NCBI GenBank assembly: GCA_016194305.1
Contig: JACQBW010000019.1
Span: forward strand, 1 to 47,203
Source of the DNA: Nitrospirota bacterium
GTDB lineage: Bacteria; Nitrospirota; Nitrospiria; JACQBW01
Reading direction: 5' to 3'
DNA: 47,203 nt
Part shown: in pieces, positions 1 to 10,700 of the stretch
Position numbering within the stretch: the stretch's first letter is position 1
Layout: each line of letters begins with the position of its first letter
The notes under the pieces: generated by a model
What the model was told of the DNA's origin: nothing
What the model saw: the letters and a program-made list of their open reading frames with translations, nothing else
The model's database searches: none
Program-made: the position numbers and the translations under genes

Positions 1-2765
1 GCTGCTCCCGTGGTCACGATGGAAAGACTGGAGCTCGGTGTCACGCTTGAAATGGCCGCAGGCAAAAAGGTACAGGTCGCACCGGCCGGACAGGGACCGG
101 AGGCATCCATCGATAAATTCACGCTGGTCGTAAAACTATTCAAAGGCGTTAAGGTCACCGTCGCCAGAGCGGTCGTCCCGCGAGTCACCGTTGTGGTATT
201 CAAGGTATTGGAAAGGCTGAAATCCCGGATCGTCAACGTGGGGTTCGGAGTACTGGACCAACCGGAACTGGTGACCATCAGAGGTCCGGCACCCCCGGCT
301 AGCGCAGTATAATAAGGTGCAATAATTCCGATTGAGCTATTGATTCCGGCAGAAAGACTCCAGGTGGTGACATCCCCGTTCAAAAGCCCTTGTGTCGTAA
401 AATTCGTTCCCCAGGTAACATTGTTGAGAAGGGTCGACCGGTTTGCGGAACCGGGATCGGGGCCAAAAGTACCAAACGTTCCGTAGAGCGTAGAATTAAT
501 GGTGAGCGGACTTCTCGCATCGACTGGGGAAGTGGTCAGTGACAGAACTTGAGGTGGACCGACCAGCTGACCGTAGATATTCCCCGGACTGGTGACCAGG
601 TCTCTCCAGGCGACATAATAATTGGCGCCTCCACTGACCACAAAAGGATTCATTTTTCCTGAGGTGCCGACATTGGAAATATTGACCCCGCTTGCATCCA
701 GAATCGCTCCTGCAGGAGTGACTCTCGCTCCATAGATATCGGTCGTGCCATTTCGGGAATCGGTCCAGGCGAACAGATAGGCGCCTTGAGATGCATTGTA
801 AGCTAAAGAGGGTTCCGTCTGATCACCGGTCGCGCTGGATACGGTAAAGGCAGCGCCATTGGTCAGAGCCGGGGCGGCTGCAGCGGTGACAAACTGGCCC
901 ATAATATTGATCGTACCCGTTGCCCCACTTTGATAACCGACAAGAAAGTTTGTACCGTCAAAGGCTGCCGAAGGATAACGTTCCGCTGTTCCCGACACAA
1001 CCGCAATTCCAAGAGGAGTCGTTGCAGCAAGCCCCGGCGCGGCGGCACCTTTGGTGATCATATTGCCATATATATTACCGGTCGTCCCTGCGGCAGAAAA
1101 GTTCTCCCATGTTACAAAATACCTTATAAATGTTCCGTTTGTCCCGTAGGTAATATTGGGCAATACCGAAGGAGCTGTCGTCGAAGTTGCCGTCGCCATG
1201 GTGACTGCGGTTCCAACCGTAAATGTGGTCGCAGCAGTGGTCACTGGAATCACATTGATGGTGGTCAACGTCCCGCTTGTTGACGCATAGGTCACATAGT
1301 TATTGTTCGCCGTGATTGTTCCGTCGGTCGCAACAGCAGGATACTGTTCATTGATCGCCCCTGTCGCAGCCGCAATTGCTACCCCGGGGGTCTGTACCGT
1401 AGCGGTCGTAGCCGCATAGCTTACAACTCTACCGAAGATATTATTAAGAACCGTGCCGCTCACATAGTTTTGATAAACCACTAAAAAGTTATTTCTTCCC
1501 GCATTGAAGGCCACCGAGGGAAACATCTGGTCGTTTGGCGTGTTATCGATCGCAAAAGCGGTTACGACCACACTCCCGGAAGGACTCACCACTGCTCCCT
1601 GAATATTGGAGGCGCCTGTCGTTCCTGTACCAGGTACGGCACCGTTCATCCAGACAAGCATATAATTGGTGCCGTCATAGGCCGCTGTAACCTTGTAATC
1701 TCCACCCGTCAATGTATCGACTCTCAATTTATTTCCGATAAGCGGATCGAGTGTGACCGGAAAAGCGGCATTGGCAAGCCAATCGGCCGGCATCTTTAAT
1801 TCAATCTCAAAGAAGCCTTTGTCTGCTCCTTCCTTGATTGCCGGAGAAATCTCGATTGAAACACCGTCGGCGTCTTTCAGTGTCCCCTTTCCATAAGTCG
1901 TAATATAATTGCCTTGATGGTCATAGAAATCAATCTCGCCTTCGCGACCGTAGCGTGGAATGAGTTTTGTCGTGACTTTTTGCGAGATAACGAGATCTTC
2001 TGAATTTTGGACAGCAAATGGTTTTTCAAATATCCAGCTCTGTTCCAATCCATCCGATCGCGATTCGTAGTTCTCTTTGACTTCATCCGACCGCTGATAG
2101 GTGACGCTATTTTCTTTTACGTCTGGTTTTTCGATTTTGGAAAGTCCACTTGCCAGAATCGATTCTGTGCCTTTTTGCAAGCGGGCCGTTTCCAGTTCAA
2201 TTCCATTTTCACCCTGGATGCCGTTCTTTGGAAGGATCAGAATCTGACCCGAAGCAAACAGCACCTCATAACCGGAGTCTGTCACGCGGTAGCTGAATCG
2301 CGGGATCTCTCCCGCAGGATTGGCCACCGGTTCAAGCTCTTTCACCGGATGGCTCGCACTTTGAATGGCTTTCGGAATATCGAATGGAACAGCAGTCGGA
2401 GGAACAATTTGAGTCTGAGAAGGTGTTCCCTGAACTGGCGTTATTTCTTCTTTAGGTTGGTAAGGTCCGTTCTGAACTGGAGATGGCGCCGGAGTGGGAT
2501 AAGAGGGAAGAGGCTCCAGAATATAAGGAGGAACGACACCCTGCCCCGTTTCAACCTTGGGAGGATTCAGACCTCTTTCACTGGAAGAGTAACCTTCGCT
2601 ATTTGAATTCCGATAGGCTTTTAAGATTTCAGTGGTCTGATAGATAAAATAGAAAGAGAAGAGATAAAGAAAAATTGAGAAAAAAACGGAGCCGTTAAGA
2701 AACTGATCATAGACATTCCGTTCCAGCGTGATTGCAGGATGCTTAAACCGATAGGTTTGGTACAT
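1..2765 (-). CDS. Large membrane-anchored surface protein with DGTNY-type beta-propeller repeats (partial, C-terminus outside window)
   Basis: An uninterrupted minus-strand reading frame runs from an ATG at 2765 off the left edge, giving about 921 codons without a stop. AGGGAG lies just upstream of the ATG. Residues about 26-46 form one hydrophobic segment without an obvious cleavage site, so the protein is probably anchored by its N-terminus. A Pro-rich linker follows (about 70-125), then a beta-rich region, then repeated blades with motifs such as AYDGTNYMLVW, VAFNAGRNNFLVVYQ and AAFDGTNFLVGYQ, and finally Ig-like sequence (TLTIRDFSLS) at the window edge. The blades and the following Ig-like part match the N-terminal half of the 2382-residue protein at 4782-11930 in order and wording, so the two are likely paralogues. 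Function is unknown; a surface or adhesive role is inferred from architecture only. Confidence 0.8.
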   Translation of the reverse strand, partial: MYQTYRFKHPAITLERNVYDQFLNGSVFFSIFLYLFSFYFIYQTTEILKAYRNSNSEGYSSSERGLNPPKVETGQGVVPPYILEPLPSYPTPAPSPVQNGPYQPKEEITPVQGTPSQTQIVPPTAVPFDIPKAIQSASHPVKELEPVANPAGEIPRFSYRVTDSGYEVLFASGQILILPKNGIQGENGIELETARLQKGTESILASGLSKIEKPDVKENSVTYQRSDEVKENYESRSDGLEQSWIFEKPFAVQNSEDLVISQKVTTKLIPRYGREGEIDFYDHQGNYITTYGKGTLKDADGVSIEISPAIKEGADKGFFEIELKMPADWLANAAFPVTLDPLIGNKLRVDTLTGGDYKVTAAYDGTNYMLVWMNGAVPGTGTTGASNIQGAVVSPSGSVVVTAFAIDNTPNDQMFPSVAFNAGRNNFLVVYQNYVSGTVLNNIFGRVVSYAATTATVQTPGVAIAAATGAINEQYPAVATDGTITANNNYVTYASTSGTLTTINVIPVTTAATTFTVGTAVTMATATSTTAPSVLPNITYGTNGTFIRYFVTWENFSAAGTTGNIYGNMITKGAAAPGLAATTPLGIAVVSGTAERYPSAAFDGTNFLVGYQSGATGTINIMGQFVTAAAAPALTNGAAFTVSSATGDQTEPSLAYNASQGAYLFAWTDSRNGTTDIYGARVTPAGAILDASGVNISNVGTSGKMNPFVVSGGANYYVAWRDLVTSPGNIYGQLVGPPQVLSLTTSPVDARSPLTINSTLYGTFGTFGPDPGSANRSTLLNNVTWGTNFTTQGLLNGDVTTWSLSAGINSSIGIIAPYYTALAGGAGPLMVTSSGWSSTPNPTLTIRDFSLSNTLNTTTVTRGTTALATVTLTPLNSFTTSVNLSMDASGPCPAGATCTFLPAAISSVTPSSSLSIVTTGA

Positions 2766-3139
2766 TTTCTCCCTAAAAATGTCCTGATTCGTTCAGGCTG
2801 TGAATTCCTTCTTGGAATCGTATATCAGGAAAAGACTGTGATAAAAAATGCAAGTAATATGCCCTAAAAAATGAAATTTTCTTATTTAAAAATTAATGTA
2901 ACAAATTGAAACATAAGGAAAAAATAAATTAAAATCCCTAATCTATTTTCGATACACTCAAAAAGTGGAAAAGTTTTTCCCTTTCCCGGGCCTATCACTT
3001 TCTATTAAACCAATTATAATGGAAAGGTCTTTCCTTTTTACAAAATCTGGATCGGGCCAACATTCATCAAAAAAGGTCCTGTTTAAGGTTCCATAAAAGG
3101 TATCCCTTAAGAGTAGCAGGTGTATGCCATTTTGTCTTA
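2766..3139. promoter_or_regulatory. Gene-free AT-rich upstream region with two similar dyads
   Basis: No gene is visible here. On the minus strand a TATAAT hexamer (plus coordinates 3013-3018) could serve the surface-protein gene that starts at 2765, with a leader of about 245 nt; I see no good -35 partner. Two 14-bp dyads with the same layout flank it: GGAAAA-GT-TTTTCC at 2967-2980 and GGAAAG-GT-CTTTCC at 3021-3034, 54 bp apart start to start. They could be a paired operator. The second dyad is followed by TTTTT on the plus strand, so a weak plus-strand terminator is an alternative. Confidence 0.35.
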
Positions 3140-4780
3140 TTACTCCCCTTTCAAAAGATACGTTGAATATGAGGATCCGTTGGAGACTGAGTAGATCAAA
3201 TAGACCCGGCCGGCTGCATCAAGATCCATGACCGGATTGAATCCATACGCTACAGAAGGTAGCATGGAACTAGTCGGTGAACCGGCCTGAAATTTGTCGA
3301 AGTAAATGTTTCCGGAATCTTCCCAGACAAGATTAAGAAATTCGTTTACGTTTACACCGATGCCTTGGAACTGATCGACTTTCAAAGAAGGCCGTGAAGA
3401 AGGTTGAAATCCGATTGGCATTTGACAAATTTGAACAGCCGGAAAACACTCGAAGGTTGCAAAATTTGAAGACTTCGAATAGTACATGCCGGAGTGCGTC
3501 AGGGTTGAATTGGACCAGGCAAGAAAGGGGTAGCCATTGTAATCGAGATCCAGCGCCAAGGTATCTTTTCCCTGCAAGGAAAGGCTCGATTCTACCGTTA
3601 TCGGGGCGCCGAAAGTGTTTTGACCAGACAATCGCCTGGCAAAATTCACGAGAAAATCGCTTGTCCCGAAATCCATCCAGGAGACCGAAACGTTACTCAA
3701 ATGATCGGTTCGTATTTTTGGATTCTTTTGAAGATTTGGACTAACCAATGAAGAGACGAGAGATGAAGATTGCGAGACGGTTCCGCCTAGCCCGATCTCT
3801 TTATAATTCACATAGATTCCATTCAAAAAAGACGTCGAAAAATCTTCTTCCCAGGCCATTTCAAGCTTTCCTGACGCGTTATAAGCGATGGCAGGATTCT
3901 TCTGATTTGAATTGGAACTAACCTCAATATAGAGCGTGCTTGGTTGGTTTGCAGAGGTCACTGCATAAGGAACAAAACAAGGAGGAATACTTTCACATCC
4001 CAACAACGTAGCATGGGGCAGCATAACCGTCGCAATTTGAAAAACAACGGACGATGATGAGTTATCGTCCCAGGCAAGATAAATATCGGGATTTCCATTC
4101 GCATCCGGATTGTCAACGGCAATTACCGGGTTTTCAAAGGTATCTGTGCTTACACTATTTCCAATATAGGGCAGAATATCGGTCAGGACATCGTAAGCGG
4201 GTGCAATAGCGGGAAAGACTTTGTTCCCGTCGAGATCTAATGCTAAGTTCCATAGGTGAGTATCTCCGGTCTCGTATGTGGTGGCCCAGGTTAAATAGAT
4301 ATTTTGACCAAAAATAGCCATACCAAAACTGGGCGGAGCACCCACCGCATTGATGGATGAGGTCAGTTCAATGGGCTGCGATGAAAAAGTGATGGAGGAC
4401 CCCGTTACGACAGGAAATGTCGCTTGATCGCTCTTCGACGGATCTGCAGTGGACGCGGCCTTAATCGTAACATAGATGTCCTTATTCAAGGGTGGTATGA
4501 CTGACGGGGCCGAATAATATCCTCCGGATGTAATCGACCCGGGTCCCGATACGAGACTCCAGGTCAGGCCTGGCTGAGAAATAGAGTTGCCTGCGGGATC
4601 GCTTGCCGTCGCAGTGAGTTGAATCGAATCCGTTTTCCGAACCGCAGTCGGCTTTGGAAAAATGACGACCTTTGAGACTGAAATTGACGAAGCCCCTCCC
4701 CCTCCTCCACCGCAACTTTCCAGGAGGAAAAGACCGATCATCATCAATTCAATGCCCATTTGATTTCGAAATAGCGTCAT
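3140..4780 (-). CDS. Predicted lipoprotein with Ig-like domain and propeller-like repeats
   Basis: A 546-residue protein. The start is placed at ATG 4780 because the sequence then begins with a short hydrophobic signal ending in LLESC (Cys23) followed by six glycines, a typical lipoprotein N-terminus although Glu at -2 of the lipobox is unusual. The frame remains open upstream to 5026, but that part overlaps the 2382-residue gene and is its shadow. An Ig-like domain covers about residues 32-135 (QLTATASD, LTWSLVSGPG). The rest consists of repeated strands such as IYLAWDD, LEMAWEED, VSWMDFG, PFLAWSN and LNLVWED, the pattern of a beta-propeller. The ATG lies one base beyond the TAA of the upstream gene, which suggests translational coupling with it. 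Ligand and function are unknown. Confidence 0.75.
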   Translation of the reverse strand: MTLFRNQMGIELMMIGLFLLESCGGGGGGASSISVSKVVIFPKPTAVRKTDSIQLTATASDPAGNSISQPGLTWSLVSGPGSITSGGYYSAPSVIPPLNKDIYVTIKAASTADPSKSDQATFPVVTGSSITFSSQPIELTSSINAVGAPPSFGMAIFGQNIYLTWATTYETGDTHLWNLALDLDGNKVFPAIAPAYDVLTDILPYIGNSVSTDTFENPVIAVDNPDANGNPDIYLAWDDNSSSSVVFQIATVMLPHATLLGCESIPPCFVPYAVTSANQPSTLYIEVSSNSNQKNPAIAYNASGKLEMAWEEDFSTSFLNGIYVNYKEIGLGGTVSQSSSLVSSLVSPNLQKNPKIRTDHLSNVSVSWMDFGTSDFLVNFARRLSGQNTFGAPITVESSLSLQGKDTLALDLDYNGYPFLAWSNSTLTHSGMYYSKSSNFATFECFPAVQICQMPIGFQPSSRPSLKVDQFQGIGVNVNEFLNLVWEDSGNIYFDKFQAGSPTSSMLPSVAYGFNPVMDLDAAGRVYLIYSVSNGSSYSTYLLKGE

Positions 4781-4781
4781 T

Positions 4782-7700
4782 TTAAGGCCCTGTTGCTGCT
4801 GACACGGCTGTTGACTGAGCCGATTCGTTTCCGGAGCGATCATAGGCCGAAACGGTATAGGAATAGGTCGTATTTGCGCTGAGTCCCGGATCCGCAAAGC
4901 TGTTTGCGGTGGTGTACATGTAAAGAACGCCGCTTCGGTAAATTTTATACCCTGCGACCTTGTCGTTATCGGATGACGGAACCCAGTCCAGATTAATCTG
5001 ACGGGATGTGGCCAGCGAAGCAACAAGACTTGCCGGAATGGAGGGCGGAGTCGTATCCTGGGGCGTTGAGATCACCGTGGCGGGCGACAGGGCCGATTCG
5101 TTCCCGCCCCAGTCAAATGCGCTCACCCGATAATTATAGGTGGTCCTGGGGACCAATCCCTTGTCTGCAAAGATGGTAGAACTTGCAGAGGAAGTTCCGA
5201 TAGGATTTACGAGATCGCTCCGGTAAATTTTATACCCGGCAATTCCGCTTCCTGAACCATTATTCGTAAGATCCTTATCAATCGAAGCGGACCAGCTGAT
5301 ATCGATTTCAGAAACCGAGACCGCCACGGCAAACGGGGCTCCGAGTGAAGTACATGGGGCTGCCAGATTACCGCAAGGGACCGAAGGGGGATAAACATCG
5401 GTAACGGCCGTGACAGGGGCTGACAGCGAAGAAACATTCCCGCCGGAATCCCTTGCCGAAATCGTATAAACATAGGTTTGATTCGGCAGCAGGCCGAGAT
5501 CCGAAAAACTGTTGGAGGGAGACGTTCCCACCAGATTGCCATTTCGATAGATGGAATAAGAGGCGATGCTCCCGGAATTATCAAGCGAGGGAATCCAGCT
5601 CAAATTGACCTGGGTCTGACTCGACGCGACAAGGGCAACAATTCCTCGTGGAACCGTCGGTGGCGTGGTGTCTCCTAGAGTCGTCCCGCTTGCGATGGTG
5701 CTTGGCCCGGACACATTTCCCGCGGCATCGTACGCCACCAGGAAATAATAATACGGGGTCGACGCGATCAGATTAAAGCTGTCTGTATACGAATTGACCG
5801 GCCAATTCCCTAACGGAATAAATGGACCTGTAGAGGACGTAGAACGGGATATCGTATATCCCGCAACGGCGACATTGTCGGAAGATGCCGTCCAGACGAG
5901 TCCCAGTTTGGAATCGCTGATCGCCGTCACAACGAGATTTGCTGGAACAGACGGGGGAGCCGTATCGGCAATCGTCGAGGCGGTCACTGTAATCGAAGGG
6001 AGTGAATTATTTCCGGCTCCGTCAAACGCGACGATATAAAAATAGTATGTAGAACTGGGCTGTAGTCCAACCGCGGCGAACGACGTTGTCCCGGCACCTA
6101 ATACCGAACCAATCTGGACAAATGTGATATTGTTCGTGGAGTAATAAATGGAATACCCGGCTACCGCTGAATTGTCAGTCGCCTGCGGCCAGCTTACATT
6201 AATTTGGCTGGCTCCAGAGGCTCCTCCAGCCGCGGTCGCGCTAAAACCGGTTGTCCCGGGCCAGACTGGGCGGGTGGAATCCAGCGTGGTCGCTGAGACC
6301 GAAGGAGCAGACGGCGAATAGTTACCCGAAAAATCAAAGGCTCTGACGGTATAGCTATAAGTCGTCCAAGGGGTCAAACCGATATCTGAAAAAGTGGTCG
6401 ACAACACGGTAAAAATGGTTGTTGACGTGGTCGTTCTGAGAACCTGATATCCGGAGACTCCCAGATTATCAACGGCAGGAGACCAGGAAAGATTCACCTG
6501 CGTTTCACTGACAGCCGTCGCTCTCAGGTTTGTCGGAAACGCGGGAGCAACCGTATCTGGAAGGGTTGTTGACTGGACTGTTCCGGATGGTACTGACCGG
6601 TTATTTGAAGGATCCAAAGCGAGAATACAGTAACTGTAAGTGGTTGAAGGTGACAAAGCGGCATCGCTATAGCTATTGGTCGTTGGAATTCCTATCGGAG
6701 AGACTTGAACAAATGGCGCCACCGGAGGATTGGCACATGTCGCGATTCCCGTGCTTCTCCAGACCTGGTAGCTGGCAATGGTGCCAGAGTTGTCAGTCGA
6801 AGCGGTCCAGTTTAACCCTACGGAAGTAATGGCGGGGGAAGCGGTCAAACCGCCGGGTGCTGAAGGAGCTGTCGCGTCCGCTGTGGTGGTAAAGGGGCCC
6901 GCCGTCGGAGAGACCGGAGAAAGATTTTCAGCCAGATCAGCCGCTCTCACATAATAATAGTAATTTCGATTGCCCAGAAGACCCATATGGGAAAAACTGG
7001 TCAGATTGCCTCCTACCACACCGACAAGGGAGAATGGGCCGTTCAACGGAGTACTGCTGTAAATGTAATATTGATAGATCATACCGGAATTGTCTGTGGC
7101 GGGCGTCCAGGAGACATTGATCTGTCCCGGACCTGCTACAGCCGCGGTGACCGTCGCAGGGGCTGTGGGCGCCGTAATATCATTGACCGCGTAGGCCGTA
7201 TTGGACCTTCCCGATAGATTTCCTCCATAGTCGTAGGCGATCACGTAATAGTAATATTTCTGAACTGACGGCAGCCCCGTATCAAGATAGAGAGACGAAG
7301 TTACCGCCGAAATTTGGGTGAAGTTGACATTGTCGATCGAACGCCAGACCTGGTATCCCGTCACACCGGTATCGTCCGAAGAGGGAAACCATAAAAGATC
7401 AATTTCATTTCCGGAAATAGTCGTCGCACGAAGTGCTGTAGGAGTCGAGGGTGCTATCGTATCCTGTAAGGTTACCGAACTGGCCACGTTGGAAGAGAGC
7501 GAACTGTTCCCGGCCGCATCATAGGTCTGTACATAATAGTAGTTGATCGAAGAGGGCCGCAAACCGGTGCTTGAATAAGTCGTTCCGGATACATTGGCGA
7601 TTTGAATATAGGTCGTTCCGTTGACTGACCTCCAGACCTTGTACCCGGCCACCGCGATGTCGTCGCTTCCCGGAGACCAACTCAGGTTAATCTGCGAGGG

Positions 7701-10700
7701 GGAAACGGCCGTTGCAATGAGATTGGTCGGAGAGGTCGGAGGGACGGTATCGGCCAAAGTCGATACAAAAAGTGGAGCGGTGAGGGCAGACTTGTTCCCC
7801 GCCAGGTCAAACGCCGCAAACTGATAATTAAATTTCGTATTAGTCGGCAAATTACTATCCGTAAACTTGGTTCCGCCCACGGTTGCGATCTTCGCTCCGT
7901 TTCGGTAAATTTCGTACCCGGCCACGGCAACGTTATCGGTCGATGCCGTCCAGGTAAAACCGATCTGACTGTCTGAAACAAGAGCCACCACAATTCCAGA
8001 TGGAACGGAAGGGGGAACGACATCATACTGATTGTTGCCAAAAATGAGATAGGCCTGTCCGGCAAATTTATTCACGAAAGGATAGGCCTTCAATGCGGGA
8101 CTGGCAGAATAGGCCCCGATCAGGATATCAGGAAGCAGGTCCCCGTTGACATCGCCTGTTGCATCGAAAGAGCTCCCCGCATAGTCACCTGCGTAGGCAC
8201 CATTGATAATCGTGTCAAATCCTGTGGAAAGGTTAATCACGGAGGGAAAAACAGATTTGCCAAGAATGACGTAGATCGACCCCGAATTCGATCGCCCCCC
8301 GGGGCTGGCGTTGGGCGCTCCAATCAAAAGGTCCGTGTATCCATCACCGTTCAGATCACTGCTGCTGCTTAAGACTCTGCCCGACTGGTCGTTAGTCCCA
8401 ACCCCGTTAATGGTCACATTGGCGCTGTTGAGTTCAATTACCGGACTCGTGAACGCGGCCTGTCCCAAAACGATGTAGGTGGATCCCGCTCCGGGTTTTC
8501 CGTTTGGACTCGCCAGTCTGGCCCCGATGATGACATCGGCTTTCCCGTCTTTATTTAAATCTCCCAGAGAAACGGCTGACCCTGCCTGATCTCCCGTGCT
8601 CACCCCGTTGAAAGTCAAATCGGCGTTTTGAAAACTCAGAGGTGTCTCCGCAGTCGGCCAGGTTTTTCGACCAAAAAAAAGAAAGGCCCCGCCGGCCTGG
8701 TACCGTTGTGTCCCCGCCTTGTTAAACGGCGAGTACCCCTGAACACCGACAATCAGATCATTGATTCCGTCCCCATTGACATCCCCTGAAATGGAGAGAG
8801 CACTCGACAGTCCACTGGTCTGAAATCCTCCAATAATGACATCCGCACCACCGGTCGTCGTACTGAGATCAATGACCCCGGGAAAGGTATACTTGCCATA
8901 AATGATATAGACCTCACCGCTCTGATTCACTCCGGTCGCACTAATTTTTGGCGCGCTGATTACCAGATCGGCAATAAAGTCTCCGTTGATATCGCCTGCG
9001 GTCGTGACGGCATCACCGATATTATCAAACGAGTTGGCCCCGCTGATTGTGACACTTACGGTCTGTTGTGCCAGATCGATAATGCCGCTCGGATAATCTT
9101 TGTAAAAATTTCCCCGGCCATTGATGATATAGACCTGGCCTGCTTGAATTCTTGTCGTAGTTTTTAATATGGGACTCGCATTCGGGGCACCGATGACGAT
9201 CTCCGAAAAACCGTCTCCGTTCAGATCTCCGGCGATGGAAACGGAATGACCGATCATATCTCCTGGATTCGCGCCATAAATAATCAGATCCGCCTGGTCC
9301 AGCGTCGTGGGCGAGGGCCATCCGGGCGGCCTCCCGAAAAAGAGATAACAAGCGCCGGCATTCAGTCGGTTATTGGGCCCGGGGGCCTGGTCGGCGCAAA
9401 TGATGAAATCCTTGATTCCATCCCCATTGACATCGCCTCCATTGGCGACAGCACCTCCGGCATAATCCGAAGAGTGGACTCCGTTGAAGGCGGTCACGGG
9501 ACTGGAAAGAAGTTCAATATCCGGTTGTCCGTAAAAAGGAATCGTAAAGGTATTGTATGTTTGATCCAGTCCCGTCGTGATGCCTCCGTTATTTGAGGCC
9601 ACGATTCTAAAATGATAAATGGAATAGGATGAGAGTCCGATCAGATTGAACGAAATGAAATTTTCGAAATTTCCTGAAATCGAAACGCTTGCCGTGGTGG
9701 AACCATAACTGCTTGTTGTGCCATATTCAAACCAGGCGCTTCCGGTCACGCCATTCGGATTCGCCGTTCCATTCAGTGTGACCGAGCTGGTCGTCTTGTT
9801 CGAAGGGATTCCCGTCGCCACAATGGGTGGCGTGGCAAGAGTCGAAAAGGCGTAGTCGCCCCCATAGGAGGTACCCAGGCTGTTTCTGGCAGTCATTCTG
9901 ACATGGTAGGTGGTTCCGAGAGTCAACGCCGAGATCGGAGTCGATAACGAGGTTATTGAATAGCTGGACGTAAGCACAAACGGTGCAGTCGAAATACCGT
10001 AAGCAATCGTGGTTCCATAGTCAAACCAGGCGGTTCCGGATTGTCCATTGGGATTCACGGTTCCATTTAAGGTTGCACTGTTTTGGGTAATGGAAGTTAC
10101 CGGAGAAGTCATGGCCGAAGGGAGCGCGGCAATATAAAGTGAAATGGATGCGGTATGGGTTTCCCCTCCCCCGCTCCCGGTAACCAGAATGGAATAGACT
10201 CCCTGAAGTGTTGACAGTGCGCTTGAAATCATCAAAGTCGCAGAGGCACCTGTTGAGAGCGGAGTGACCGGGTTCGTATTAAATCCTGCCGACACCCCTG
10301 CCGGAAGATTCGAAACGCTTAACGTCACCGGCGAAGAAAAGCCGTTGACACTAAAAAGGGTGAGTGACAGCGTTCCGGAAGATCCCTGTGCCACCGTGGC
10401 CGAGGAGGCCGTGGTCAGCGAAAAATCCTGGACGCTTAAACTGATCGTATTGCTCCCTAAATTTCCGGAGTAAACCTGAACGGCACCGGAATTGCTATTC
10501 GGGGGGAGAGAAAATGAGATGAGGTTGTTCATCCAGCTGCTGAAATAGGCATCCGAAACTTTTAAACCATTGATCATGACGTAATCGGTCGAGGTTGATC
10601 GCGATCCGGCTGCAAGGTCCCCAAAATAATTCCCGGTCAGGGTCATCGGTACACCGACGGTCAAGTTGACACTGGGGGTGACCGAAGAGAGAACAGGAGG

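Noticed and set aside
863-2606. Plus- and minus-strand short frames inside the first surface gene
   Set aside because: They are in other frames of a continuous, repeat-rich coding region and show no family resemblance.
4781-5026. N-terminal extension of the lipoprotein gene to 5026
   Set aside because: These codons lie within the Fn3 region of the 2382-residue gene and have no signal or family features; the lipoprotein signal begins at 4780.
4782-8040. DNA-level tandem repeats in the Fn3 region
   Set aside because: The eleven domains are alike only in protein motifs; nucleotide sequences are diverged and no exact long repeats are seen.
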